Below are positions 1 through 11,830 of a stretch of 64,000 nucleotides of DNA, one piece after another; the stretch's first letter is position 1, and each line of letters begins with the position of its first letter. Both the position numbers and the translations under genes were made by a program. Under the pieces are notes generated by a model. It did no database searches, was not told where the DNA came from, and saw only the letters and a list, made by a program, of their open reading frames with translations. This stretch comes from Zea mays. Its lineage: Eukaryota; Streptophyta; Magnoliopsida; Poales; Poaceae. The DNA is taken from assembly GCF_902167145.1 (NCBI RefSeq), contig NC_050097.1:146469982-146533981 (forward strand), read 5' to 3'.

Positions 1-2772
1 TTGCTCAACAAGTTGTGGGGAATAATGTGCAAGAACTTACCAAAGGTGGGAGCTCATGTAAAGTGTAAGGCTTATCAAAGGAGATGGTTAAAGCTGAGCA
101 TTGCTTTTAAAGTTGGTCAAAATTTTATTAGCAGTTACTAAGTATAAGCAGATACCAACCTAATTAAATAAGATATCACAATTGATAATAACACCCACGA
201 TGCAATGCATATGACATATTAAGTTTAGTTCCATAAATTAATCATGTGAGTGTCTTGAGTTGCTCTTGACCGTGAGCACAACTGATATACCAGTTTTACA
301 CTCTGCAAAGGTTGCTCCCTTTACCCACAAGTCGTGTATCCCGTCTAGCTAGGGTTTGCAAGGCCTTAGAGACTCCCGAGGCGAATGGCTAGGGATCCAC
401 TACGAGGCCTTTACAAAGTTCCACTAGCTTCAGAAAACCTGTTATGGTTCTAAGAAGGGCAATATAGGACTCCCTCGTCCAAAAAGCCATTGCATCATGA
501 TCGACCTAAGAACCTCCCTATACGTAGCTCCTCTACCGCTCTTGCCCCTTTCGGGTAAGATAGTCCTCCAATAGCTTTCCTAATTAGTCAGCCAAGGGCA
601 TCCCATTCCACCCTTGTGGTAGCACGGATATCTCAAGTTAAGCTCCATGTTCCAATTAACACAATGATCTTGTCATGAACAATAATTAAAATAACAACAT
701 AACCAAAATATGATCATAATGTAACATTAATTTCCCAAAACCAAGTAGAGCAATAACACATACTACCCAAGAGTTCAGTGGTAAACAAGGTGTGGGATAA
801 AAAAATCTAGGGAAACCTATTAGGTCCCATCAAATTAACCTGAGCATGTCACATTGATTAACAAGAACATTATTGGGTAAAGAGAAAAGTGATCAAGGAC
901 ACAACTTGCCTGTGACTTGAGATCCCAGATACTTCACCAAATTGATCTTCAGGTAACTCGTAACCTCGTTGCTACTCGTAGCAATACCTACAAATAGACA
1001 AGTAGTACATAAAAATCACAGTACACCAAACAGGAGGACAAACAACGTAAGAATATTCCACGCGAGGCTACGAGATCGTAGGTTCGAGAATCACTAAATT
1101 CTGAGCTATGGTTATGAAGTTATGACTTTCTAAAGATTTAGGTGTTAGATATAAAACAAATTAAGTGTGTTTTTTAACCATATGTTTCATAACAAAATAA
1201 GGTTACTAGATGATAACCAATATTAATATGAATCTAATGCAAATGTAATGGATAAAAAAGGAGTTAAAATGTGGGAGATATGATTTTTCTAAACGATATA
1301 TATTTATTTTTATATTATAAATTGGATTCCAAAATTTCTTTATAAAGTCAGGGCTTCTTTACAATTTTTAGGGGCCTATTTGTAACTATTTTAAACCGCA
1401 CGTGGACGGTGAGTTCATTTGCAAAAATCACGGGGTCTCTTATGTAAAAGCTTCAACTAATGGGGTATCTGCCCGCCTGAGCCATTGGATCCGCAGCAAA
1501 CGGCCAATATTAGACTTAACATAACATCCAAACGGTACACAATGCTGACCGCAAGATCCCAGTCCATGGTCATAATTAAATTGCTCTTATCCCAACCTGT
1601 ACACTACTCTAATCGTTCGATTCCGGATCGACGACCATATCTTTATGAAGTAGGACTCATTCTCAACCCTCGGATCCAATTTCAATGGTCGACGCTTCAT
1701 CCAGGCAAAGGGGTAACTCTTTCTAATTCCCCGGCCCCGGCTCTCTCTCAACGCCCAGCCCGGCCAGGCACACAGGCGGTGGAACGAGTCGAACCTCCAT
1801 AGCTCCCTTGCACAGCATGACCGAGCCCACGATTCGTCCATCGTTGCAGCTTTTCTCTCTTCCGTATGCTCAACTATGGTGATGGAGGGATCGAGTTTTA
1901 TAGCAAGGATCCCATGGAAGATCCAACTCGGCACCCCGCGATGGCGGAGTTCTATTGGGGAGAGGGGTTGTTACGTGCTCAGGTTCTAGAAGAGCGAGAC
2001 GAGCGGACGGAACGACACCCATCAATTTCGTTGAGATCTCCACGAAAATAGTCTGGAGAAGGAAGTCTAGAGCACTAGGAAAGGGGATGAGTCCGACAGG
2101 CATGACCCACTAGACAGGGATACAACACAAGTCCGTGAGCGCGTGAGGAACCCTAGACGTTGGACCCTAGGTAGTGACAGGGTCGCCATAGTGTTAATCA
2201 AGCACCACGAGCGTGAGACTGGCGCACTGGCCCCACCGGTCACCGCCAAAACCTGAGTTGGGCGACGCGATATAGGGGGTGGGATGCAGACTGGGCCAAC
2301 CAAGGTAGATTGGGGCCAAAGTGCAGGTTTGAGTTTCTTTTCACTTTTTCTTTCTTTTCTTTTCTTTTATTTCCCTTTCTATTTTAGCTTTCTATTTTCA
2401 ATTTAAGTCTAGGTTTTAAAATTCAAGCTCCAATTTAGATGCAACAAACAAAATATTCCTAGCATGATGTAATAATTTTTATTATTTATTTTATTATTTT
2501 GAATAATATTGATGCTTAATTCATGAGAGAGGGAAGAAGAAAATAATTCACTCATATCAACAATTGAAAATCTTTATGTTTATTAAAATATTTTCAATTT
2601 TAACTTCTACTTTTGAAACCCAAATCTAACTTTGACAATTCAAAATATAATATTGACATTTACATATCTTCAAGAAATAATTTCTAAACTAATAAAATCC
2701 TTATTTACGATATTTATTTAGAACTTAGAAAAATCTTTTTAATAAATCTAAAATAAGATTTTGGGTGTTACA
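1..2772 (-). mobile_element. Tekay-like Gypsy LTR, antisense, left end outside window
   Basis: This stretch matches 52685-54876 closely and resembles 31330 onward, so it belongs to the Tekay-like LTR group. It is antisense: its right edge at 2772 reads GGGTGTTACA, the reverse complement of a TGTAACACCC start. The true 3' edge (TGTCACACCCGG on this strand) lies left of base 1. Compared with 52404-54876 it lacks about 295 bp near 1726 (equivalent to 54444-54738). Open frames inside it are short and overlap on both strands, so I call no gene. No internal retrotransposon region adjoins it. Confidence 0.8.
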
Positions 2773-5700
2773 GCGTCTCCTCCCCAGCCGCCAGCCTTTG
2801 GTCGGCATCCTAGCCCGGCGCGCGTGCTCCCTGGCCTTAGCAGTCGAGCGCTTGCCTCGACGCTGCTGGTGCCACAGTCCTGCCCCGGCTTGCTCCCTGG
2901 CCATGACTCGCTACACCTCCTTTCCTACTCTGTGCCGCGGGCCAAGCGAGCCGCGTCGCCGCCGGCGCTGCCCTCCCGGTGAGCCCCACCCTAGCCAGCG
3001 CCTTCCCCTGACCATGCGCTTGCTCCATGTGCGGTTGTGCGCGTCGTGCTCCTACGAAAGAATGAAACCGTTCGTGTGGTTAGGAAGAAGAAAAGTGGAA
3101 ACTACTTCCTTCCCATGGTGGCCACATGGCAGCTTTTGGTTGGTCCATGTTATGACATTCTGCGTTGTTGCCTACATGGGATTTTTTGTGGATGTGACTC
3201 CATAGCCCTCCGCGTGGCTTCTTTCCGGTCGACAGGACCGTTAATCCACAGTTTATTAAATACGCGCTAACTTTAGCGTTAGACGTCCGATCTATTCCTT
3301 TCCATTTACGTTAGCTTCACAATAATGTCATGTACACGTTAAAAATATAATTTTGTCGTAACACATGTTTTCGTTAATTATTTAGTTAATCATTTGTCCG
3401 AGGTTTATTTGAACGACATTCTAATTAAAAGTAATGTATATTTTTAAATGGCGATTTTATAGATACAAGTTAATGTGGTTAGTGCCAACTCAGATATTTT
3501 CTACTAATATTTGTTTAATGTAAATGTGACGTTTGTTTAGCTTTTCTCGCGTGTCGCGCGCGCAGTTTCACACATGGTCACGTGCTTATTCATGCGTCAT
3601 TGGTGTGTTGTCGTGCGTACTGTTTCACGCACGTCGTCACGCGTTGTCTGCGCATGTCGCACGCGCGAATCGCGTGCGCTGTCACGCGTCGTCCGTGCGC
3701 TAAGTCGAGTGTGTCTATGCGTCGTCCGGACATGCCGTTGCGCGTTGTTTCGCGTGCCGTTCAGTGATGTTTCGCGCAGTGTCGTGTGTCATCACGCGTC
3801 ATTCGGGCGTACCGTGCGTGCCATTTTCACGTGTCGATTGCTTTGCCGCACGTCGTTAGCGTGTATCGCGCGACATCTGTGCATGATAATAAATTGTTTC
3901 CGCTTATAATCACTCATTTTAATTAATTAATTACTTGTGTAGCCGTTAACTATTAGAATATCAAGTTAATCGAAACTAAGCCGTTGTTTTAATTTATATA
4001 TTATAAATGCCTGCTAATATGATTATGTCAAAAACTAAATATTGTAGTTAATACCCATTTAGCGTAAACACAATATCGGTTAGCGATTCTCACATATCGT
4101 CGTGCTGTTCGCGCGTCGTTCACTCGTGTCGCGCGTGCTGTTCGCGCACGTCGTCGCTCGTCGTCCGCGCGCTGTTTTGCGCATTGTCGCGTGTCGCACG
4201 CTGTCCGCGCGCGATATTTAACCGTTCACTTATAATCACTCATATCAGTTAATTAACTATTTGTTTAATCGTCCACTATAAAAATAGTAGGTCAGTCAAA
4301 ACTAAGTAGTAGTATTAAGTTACATTTGACAAAGGTCAATTAATATGAGTATGTCGAATTAAATATTCTAATTTATACTTGTTTAGTGTAAACACGATAG
4401 CTCCTCGACCGTAGCTCCGACTATCGTGTTTCTTTTCCTCGCGTGACCGTAGGAACGAGCTGTATTTCACATTGCTCATTTTTTAATGTTTTATCTTGTA
4501 TGTTGAAATGTTCTTATGTATGTATATGTTTGTTTGTTTGCGTCTGTTCGTGTTCGCTGCGTGACACCAATAGACACGATCCGTTCTCGAGCTTCAGTGA
4601 ATCGACGGTCAAGCTTCGATGACCAAGAGATCAAACTCTTCTAGTTCTATGAGGCTGAAGGTCCTGAGCATCTGTTTGGTGAAGGCAAGTATCCTCTGAC
4701 CTACTTATGTCCTTTTCACATGATAATTCATTTCCCTGCATCATATAATTAAAACCTAAGGATTGACTTGCTTTCTATTTACCTTGTCCTTGATTACCTT
4801 TGGGTTATTATGGTTAGCTTTATGATAGTGCTCTACTTTAATCAATGAACATGATGAGATATAATTATGATACGATGATCTTATTCTTGATATGTTGATG
4901 GATTTGGGACACTAAAGGGGGCTCGGGCTATTTCCCGAGTACCTCTCCGTAAGGACCTATTCGTTGAGAGACCACCTAGGAAAATAGTGCAACCATGAGG
5001 GTGGTATGGGACGCCCTTGGCCAAGTAATTAGGGAAGTCTTGTGTTGGGTGCTAGTTTTGGTCATTGGGGACAGAGGCTTCTATTATGGATCCTATATTC
5101 TCACTCAGGGATCTAGGTACGGGCGTCGTCCCATGGCTTTTCCTGAGGGCGGAGGGCATAGGTTTGGGTACGTCAGATGGTCTCTATGAAGTGGTCATTT
5201 CCAACATTTGCATAGTGAGGACCCTAGGGAAAAGCTACGTAGTGAAACCTTGCTTACTCACCTTGGAAGTGTTTAAGGGTCCGTACAACCCGAGGCAAAA
5301 GGGATCACAACTCATGGGTAAAGTGTGCAGCCTCTGCAGAGTGTTTTGATACTAATATATCAGCTGTGCACATGGTTAAGAGCGGCCTTGGGATCCTCTT
5401 CGATTAGAGATATAGACAGTTTGAGATGCTATGCTTCTATTTATGGATTTGGTTACAAGATGATGATAAAACTTGGCTTATATTAATGAATAAAACTTGA
5501 CAAAGTAAAAGCAACCTGCTTTCAAACTAACCCCACATAAAGCTACTCCACCTTAGCCAAACATGACATTTGCTGAGTGTGTTGATGCGTACTCACCCTT
5601 GCTTTCACAAAACACTAGGTTGCCTTTGGTGCAACCTATGCTCAGGTAAAGAAGAAGAAGGCGTCGACGCGGATCTCCAGGAGTTCCAGGACTTCAACGA

Positions 5701-5958
5701 GTTCCAGGATTAGGCTAGTGACCTCCCCGAGTCAGCTGCCTGTGGTGGGTATGTTTACATTGGCTACGTTTCTATTTTGTGCACTTTGATCTATATTATG
5801 TAAATGACTCTAGTATGTAATATTATTACTTACTATTTATTAATATTCGAAGCATTGTGCTATGATGAGTCATTTATGTAATCGCTGTGTACGTGAATTT
5901 CTGATCCTGACACGTACATGGTTCTCATTCGGTTTGCCTTCAAAAACCGGGTGTGACA
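2773..5958 (+). mobile_element. Tekay-like Gypsy LTR, sense, 3' part
   Basis: The segment ends in AAAACCGGGTGTGACA at 5958, the same 3' terminus as the LTRs at 15254 and 23727. The last 1.3 kb (from about 4650) follows those LTRs in order. The central part (3540-4230) is rich in GCGTGTCGCGCG-type runs, like the antisense LTR at 47640-48560. No primer-binding site follows it, so it is a solo or truncated LTR. The 5' edge is missing where the antisense LTR 1-2772 abuts it, which suggests insertion of one into the other. Open frames in the CG-rich part are low-complexity. Confidence 0.7.
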
Positions 5959-6480
5959 TTTTCTCATGATCCTCCTCTTGCCCCTTCTGCTAATTTCATC
6001 CATTACTTCTCGCAGCAATAGAATGTGCCAGAGCCCCTAAACAATGACGACCTTCCTTCTCGACTCCTTGAGGCCACTCTTGAGGTCTCTTTTCATAAGA
6101 ATGCACCACCTATGAAGAAGATCATAATGTAGCATCAGCCGAATTCTCCAAAATTGGTTATTGAGTGAGGGTCGTCTTCAGAAACTGTTGCCACCCAGGT
6201 CCAGACCAAGGCGAGGATTGTGGTTTCCAAGAAAGCACGTAAAGAGGCGTGATCATCATCTTTATACCAAGAGGCCTTGATTGCAAACCAAGTACGCAAT
6301 TTCCCTGCCTCTAGTTCTCGTGCCGTTACATTTTTGCTAATTGCATTTCACTCTCCTCCCAAGCCTTCATTGCTGAAGTATCCAGTGGAGAGGATCAGGC
6401 ACCCTGTGATATCCTGGCCTCTAGGATGGTCATTTCTTAGGCCAAGGCTTAATAGAATTAATAAAGTACTCATATCAACA
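5959..6480. other. Unassigned stretch, possible decayed coding sequence
   Basis: I do not recognise this sequence. The + strand reads as a Ser/Lys-rich protein-like sequence with several stops, including a QTKARIVVSKKARKEA stretch near 6205-6250. It could be a decayed exon of a hypothetical gene or of a transposon. It follows an LTR end directly and shows no primer-binding site. Confidence 0.3.
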
Positions 6481-6675
6481 AGATGCATCTTGTTTTTCGG
6501 AAGCCTATCTTGAAAGAACCTCCAAGTTAAGCGTGCTTAGCTTGGAGCAATTTGGGATGGGTGACCGACCGGGAAGTTTTTCTCAGGTGCGCATGAGTGA
6601 GGACAAAGTGTGCACAAAAGACCTGTGTTGGTCTGTGGGGACACTATATGATCTTAGAGAGCTGTCAGGAGTAAG
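6481..6675 (+). repeat. 5S rRNA-derived sequence, probably a Cassandra TRIM LTR fragment
   Basis: Positions 6517-6590 align by eye with plant 5S rRNA. The box A-like run AAGTTAAGCGTGC is at 6524-6536 and the box C-like GGATGGGTGACC at 6555-6566, followed by GGGAAGT. The 5' third is badly diverged. The tail after the 5S part (GTGAGGACAAAGTGTGC and the GTGTTGGTCTGTGGGG run) is the kind of flank found in Cassandra retrotransposon LTRs, which carry 5S sequence with RNA polymerase III control regions. It is not a tandem 5S locus: there is one copy. I could not identify both LTRs, so this is probably a fragment or a solo LTR. Confidence 0.65.
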
Positions 6676-6904
6676 TACCTCCTTGAAAGCCAACATTGCT
6701 CGAAGATGGAATAACTATTTCCTTATTAAGAAATATATTGTTTTTGTGCCGCTTGCAAGGGCATCTGACAATGTTAGTTAATAACAAGGAGAACATATGA
6801 TCCACAAACTCTTTTGTTTTGGCTACCCACTCAACAGAATGTCGTCCATTTCTTAGTACGACCATTGTACATCCATTTACGATTTTCAACCATAACCGAA
6901 CCAT
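6665..6904 (-). pseudogene. CACTA transposase (TnpD) N-terminal fragment
   Basis: On the minus strand this codes for a 79-residue fragment with EWVAKTKEFVDH, then RCPCKRHKN and FLNKEIVI. These match the order of the N-terminal transposase-associated zinc-binding domain of En/Spm TnpD; compare EWVAKTDAFLDR and RCPCTKCRN in the element at 28448. The rest of the transposase is absent. The first-exon position and orientation fit an antisense CACTA remnant whose 5' end lies to the right. Confidence 0.65.
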
Positions 6905-8075
6905 GTCATAAAAACATCATTCAACTATCTCAGGTGTTCTCCACCCAAGAGTATTGGTACTAAATTTATAGGCAACCATAGATCCTAAACCCACACAAGA
7001 TTGGCCAACAAAACATAGATTTATGACAAGCATATAGGATCCAAAGCAAATTTTAGCAACATAACCTCACTGTTATCCAGCTGCACACCAAATATGGTGA
7101 AGTGGAGAACAACATGGTTATGTTGCTGAATCTCCCTCGGACCCTTAGGCCCGTCATAAGATGTTATGTTTTACCACCACTGTGTGGCTGTCCATAATAG
7201 GGACAATTTCAGACAGGTATGTCTCACATGTGAGACGAGTCTGTCTGAAATTGGTGACACATAGGTTTTGTTACTAAAACAATACCACAACACATGCTAA
7301 TAAGACAGCAAATGAATAAAAAAATACTATAACACACTTTTCAACTAAATAATAATGCATATTAATATGAAATTAAATTAAAATACTTTGAACCACTAAA
7401 TACAAAAACATGTGCTATCAATGAAATAAAAAGCAAAAAACCACGTTAATATGCAATTGAAGCTAAACATTATATTAATTAATGGAATGACATTGTACAT
7501 CCATTAACGATCATTAGTCATGCTTGAGGCTATTAAAGCGAGTTATGTCTTAAAAACACCATTCAACTTCATTAGCTATATCGATGCAACATCTATAAGC
7601 AAGGATTGGTCCTAAACCCACCCAAGAGTGGCCGATATAACATGGATTTATGACAAGCCTATAGAATCCAAATAAAATTTTGATAGCATAACCTCGTTGT
7701 TTTATAGCTGCACGCCAAAATATGGTGCAAAGGAGAACAACAAGGTTATGCCGTGAAAATCTTCCTTGGGACCGTGAGGCCCATCATAAATACCACATTT
7801 TATCAGCAACTCCGAGGCTATCCATAATTGGGACAATTCTAGACAGGTACGTCTCAAATGTGTCGAGCATGTAAGACCAGACTACCTGGAACCAGTGACA
7901 CATAGGTTATGTTACTAAAAAGTTACTATAACACATGTTAAAACTAAAATGAAAAGTACAAAAAAATACTATAACACACTTCTAAAACTAAACAAGAATG
8001 CATGTTAATATGATTAAAGTAAAATAACCCAAACCACTAAATACAAAAAACATGTGCTATTAATGGAATCAAAGT
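6863..8075. repeat. Diverged tandem duplication, about 628-bp period
   Basis: Two direct copies (about 6863-7440 and 7491-8075) share order and wording: CATTGTACATCCAT, then ATTTATGACAAGC, then GTGACACATAGGTT, then ACTAAATACAAAAA and CATGTGCTAT. The offset between the CATTGTACAT motifs is 628 bp. The copies differ by many substitutions and small indels, so the duplication is old. It lies in the antisense CACTA remnant, just upstream of its TnpD fragment. Confidence 0.75.
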
Positions 8076-8310
8076 AAACAATAATACATGTTAATATGAA
8101 ATTTATGTTAAACATTATTTTAATTAATGTAATCAAACTACTATTTCAAAGCATCATTGACTGAACATGTGGTCAATTACATTTTTAAAATGCACAAACA
8201 AATAAATAATCAGAAGTACGAAAAACAACCTAATCAAATAAATATTAAAACAAACAATTTCCCCTAAACAATGATTACATAAACTGTTAATCATTAATTT
8301 TGGCTGTTAA

Positions 8311-8650
8311 TTAAAAACGGAGACCGAAAATAAATAATAAAATATGCAAAATATTCACCTCTCCAGATAGCCGGAGCAGAGATGTGCAAAGGTCGCGGTC
8401 GAGACGATGGACTACGTGTCGTGGCAGCGCGACGTGTATCGAGCGAGCGTCCATGACAAAATAGAAGAGAAAGGGATCCGGGTACATAAGTCGTTTGTTT
8501 TCGGTGGCCAAGGGGAGGACCGCCAAAAATAACTTTAATTTCAGAAATAAGCTTTAATTTTTGTCGATCGTCAAAGCTATCGAATCTAAACGTCAGTTTT
8601 CGATGGCCATAGTGAGGCCACCAAAATTAAAGTTGGCTGCCATAAATGGT
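8311..8650 (-). mobile_element. CACTA-like subterminal region of an antisense remnant
   Basis: The segment holds repeated GGTGGCC and GGCCACCAAAA-type motifs in both orientations (about 8500-8635), like those at 9720-9850 and 51020-51200. Short inverted and direct motifs of this kind sit next to CACTA ends. With the TnpD fragment at 6665-6904 it probably belongs to one antisense CACTA element. The exact terminus is not resolved. Confidence 0.45.
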
Positions 8651-8829
8651 TTGAAATGTTGTTGTCCCTGATATGTCTAACTCTGTAGATTTAATAGCAG
8701 CCCTGCGTTTGAGGTTAGTTGCGGTGGCATTCTAACTAGCAAAAAGATGTAGGATCGGAGCGTGATGTCGATGCATGGCTGCATGGAGGTAGGTTGTTGC
8801 ATTGTGTTGTTCTACTCGGACAAGAAGAT

Positions 8830-9662
8830 AGCGATTGGGCTAACAAAACTACCAGTGGAAATCGATTTTCACTTGTGGTCGAGGTAATAAAACTGCCAGT
8901 GCAAATGTTTTCCAGGTGGAAACATAAAATGGGTTTTAAAATAGCAAAAAATATTTTAATTTTGACGTCGCGACACTTTTAGCGCAGAATTCACGTGCTA
9001 TGGGTCAGTGGAAATCAAACCCTTGACCTCACCCTCACACATAGCACTTTCTACCACTTCACCTATCACTTACATCGCGTTTATATTGCAGTTTTGTTGC
9101 CCACATATTAGAATATATTGAGTATAAATTGACTGTTCGAGGTTATAAACGAATTCAAACGAAAAAGATATCAACTACAAACTTTCATAACTATTTAAGT
9201 TCTACAACTTTTATTTGGTACTTTTCCCATCTGAGGTCATTTGCAAAATTTGCATTTTAAATTTAACAAATTTAGATGCAATTTTTGAGAGCCAAAATTA
9301 TTTCAAATAAAAAAGTTATCAACTCTAAAGTTTCATGACTATTACAGATCTACAAATTTTATGTTGGTAGTTTTTTCATATGAGGTCATTTGAAAAAGTC
9401 AAAAAATTTCAGCATACAAATGATTTTTAGTGGCGGTTTCTTATGTTGAAATCGATTTTTATAGGTGGTTTCTTAAGAAAATTGCCTGTAGAAATCGTCG
9501 ATTTGTAGTGGTGATTTTCTTAAGGAACCGCCTGCAGAAATATGATTTCTATAGTCAGTTTTCTTCAGAAAGCGCCACTAAAAATAACACTAGCGCTTGA
9601 CAACCCAAACCACCTGTAAAAATTAAACCCCACCGCAGGCTTAGAGCTCTTTTCTACTAGTG
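8830..9662 (+). mobile_element. Non-autonomous CACTA-like element, copy 1
   Basis: The right end, TTTTCTACTAGTG at 9650-9662, is the inverse of a CACTAGTAGAAAA terminus. Subterminal motifs (TTTCTTAAGAAA-type, CCACT/AGTGG) fill 9420-9640. The body has the AT-rich wording shared with 10560-11150 and 12540-13190 (TTTTGTTGCCCA, then AAAAAGTTATCAACT, then GGTCATTTG). No transposase is seen. The left end is not clearly defined. Confidence 0.55.
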
Positions 9663-9850
9663 GAGGAAAGAGAAAGAGAAAGGTGTGGAGGTAAGTAGTC
9701 TATTAGCCATTATTTTTAGCTATTAGTGGTGGAGCCATAGAAATTAAATATTATTTTTGTCGGTTAGAGGTAACCGACGGAAATAAAGGATTATATTCGA
9801 TGGCCAGGATGGAGCCACCGAAAATGCCTACAATTCCTATTGTGATAAGA
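9663..9850. mobile_element. CACTA-like subterminal fragment
   Basis: It contains GGTAACCGACGGAAATAA and GATGGCCAGGATGGAGCCAC, in the style of CACTA subterminal repeats. It ends in CCTATTGTG, which could be the degenerate terminus of the antisense CACTA remnant seen at 6665-8650. The assignment is an inference from motif style. Confidence 0.4.
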
Positions 9851-9949
9851 CCCGCTTGTACAATAGTCGCTCCCCCGATATGTCTAACACTATATAGATT
9901 TAACAGTGGCGCTGCGTTTGAGGTTCGTTGCTAAGACAATGCTAAGACA

Positions 9950-10475
9950 AGAACAAAGATTCCCAAGATGCTATTACATTTGGGGATGGGAGTCAAGGTA
10001 AGGTAAATGGTCTAGATAAAATCGTAATCACCTCCAAACATTTCATTTCAAATGTATTTTTGGTGGATTCCCTATACTACAATTTGTGTTCCGTATCACA
10101 ATTATGTTTCATTGGTTACAATTGTTTATTTACCAATGTTTGTTATATCGTCTATAGAAGGGGTGATGATTTCGTTGCTTTTAACGGTGTGTTAAAGTGA
10201 AAACCTTATCTAGCAGATTTTTCGAATGATAAAGTCAAACTTGACACATGCTTAATAGCTAAAACTAATATGGGTTGGCTATGGCATCTATGGCTCGTCT
10301 ATGTTGGGATGAAGAATCTTTATAAGCTTCTAAAGGGGAACACATTTTAGGACTAACAAATTTGAGTTTTCAGAAAGACAAGCCATATGACCTATGCCAA
10401 GCATAGAAGTGAGTTGGATGAAACCATCCATTACAGAATATAATGACAACATCAAGACCATTGGAACTCCTACAC
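9950..10475 (+). pseudogene. Copia retrotransposon pol fragment (PR/INT boundary)
   Basis: The + strand reads ITFGDGSQGKVNGLDKI, then VFLVDSLYYNLCSVSQLC, then TNMGWLWHLWLVYVGMKNLY and LLKGEHILGLTN. This is the order expected between protease and integrase of plant Ty1-Copia polyproteins, including the Gag_pre-integrase region. A later TTSRPLELLHI is the expected start of the integrase core. Stops and shifts break it (for example after LCQA). The rest of the element is missing: the sequence changes to CACTA-like DNA at about 10476. Confidence 0.75.
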
Positions 10476-11170
10476 ATAGCTCAATAGTGGCGGTTGTGAA
10501 CCTATTTACACTGTCTTTTTAGAACCGTCAGTGTTAAGGGCCAAGAGAAATCATTATTTTTACAGGTGGGTAACCGTTAGTGGAAATCGATTTCCACTGA
10601 CGGTCGGCGTAATAAAACCGCCAGTAAAAATTATTTCCACGAAACATAAAACGGGTTTTAAAAATAGCAAAATAGTTTTAATATTTAAAGAGAGTCATGG
10701 GACCATCTCACATGTCTCTGTCGAAGTTGCAGGCCACGGCATTTTTCGCGGTTCCTAGGAATCGGACCCCCAACATTACCCTCGTGCGTACCCTCCTCTA
10801 CCACTCCGCCTATGATGTCCTTTGTGTTTAGTTTATAGTTTTGTTGCCCAAATATTACAACCAAATGAGTGTAAATTGTTTGTTTGATACTTTAATTTGA
10901 AGTTCTACAAGTTTTACTTTGACACTTTTCTTATCTGAGGTCATTTGCAAAATTTCAATTTTAAATCTTATAAATTTATATGGAATTTTTGAGAGACAAA
11001 ATAATTTCAAATAAAAAAGTTGTCAACTATAAAGTTTCATAACTTTTAGAGATGTACAACTTTTATATTGCTGATTTTTTTATATGAGGGCATTTGAACT
11101 AAAAAATTAAGGGTAAAAATGATTTTAAGTCTGTAGAAATAGAAGGTTTTGAGTTATTTTCTACTAAGTG
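10476..11170 (+). mobile_element. Non-autonomous CACTA-like element, copy 2
   Basis: It starts in the Copia fragment and ends with ATTTTCTACTAAGTG (11156-11170), a diverged inverse CACTA terminus. The body repeats copy 1: GTGGAAATCGATTTCCACTG, AAACATAAAACGGG, TTTTGTTGCCCA, AAAAAGTTGTCAACT. No transposase is seen. Copia sequence does not resume to its right, so the insertion boundary has been rearranged. Confidence 0.5.
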
Positions 11171-11659
11171 TAGCTTGTATAATTGCCTAACAAACAGGGG
11201 AGATGCCTTGTAATCCGTGATCTATTTTTTTATTTCTTTTGTTTTGTAACGTGGTATGGTATTTCTATGAAACCAGACACATAGCATATGTGACTTGAGC
11301 TGACTATATATTGTGGATCTATTTAACAAGATTGAAAAATAGATAAGCATTTGACGTCATGAATATTCTTCAGGGTATGTAAATGCGTTATGAGCAGGAG
11401 ATATTATATTAAGTGGATATTCTTTAGGGTTCGGATGCTTCCTATATGTTTTGTGAATGACATGTGTTATAAAGTCATGAATATTCTGTGGCACTCGGCT
11501 GACAAGACAAGGGAGCGATGCATGCATATGGTTAGCTGCTCGGAGGCTGGAATATATCCGATCGATCGACGGCCACGCATTCCTAGATAGATTGCGGGCC
11601 GTGATCCCCAGCTCGGAATCGGAACCCTAGAGGCATCGTTATCAGCCGTCCTCCTCGTC
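11171..11659. other. Gene-upstream region, no coding sequence recognised
   Basis: Mostly non-repetitive sequence between the CACTA-like copy 2 and the RING-H2 gene. A short direct repeat, GTCATGAATATTCT, occurs near 11356 and 11475. I see no ORF of note. It may hold the promoter and upstream elements of the RING-H2 gene. Confidence 0.4.
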
Positions 11660-11666
11660 TATATAT
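11660..11666 (+). promoter_or_regulatory. Candidate TATA box of RING-H2 gene
   Basis: TATATAT in the context CGTCTATATATGCG, 165 bp before the ATG at 11831. A start site about 30 bp downstream would give a 5' leader of roughly 135 nt. Supported by position and wording only. Confidence 0.45.
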
Positions 11667-11830
11667 GCGACTAGTTGAGATCGAAACCCCATCAGCTGGC
11701 CTCCTGCTTTTGCTTATCGAAACCTCGCTCCTAAATATCCCATCGTCGTCGCCTGCCATCTGCCGCCGGCCCGCCGCCACCACTGCACCGCACACTAGCT
11801 AGTAGCTACTAGCTAGACGACCGGCCGGAG

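Noticed and set aside
3540..4230. GCGTGTCGCGCG-rich tracts that look like a repeat array or CpG island
   Set aside because: The same tracts appear in the antisense LTR at 47640-48560; they are part of the LTR, not an independent array or promoter.
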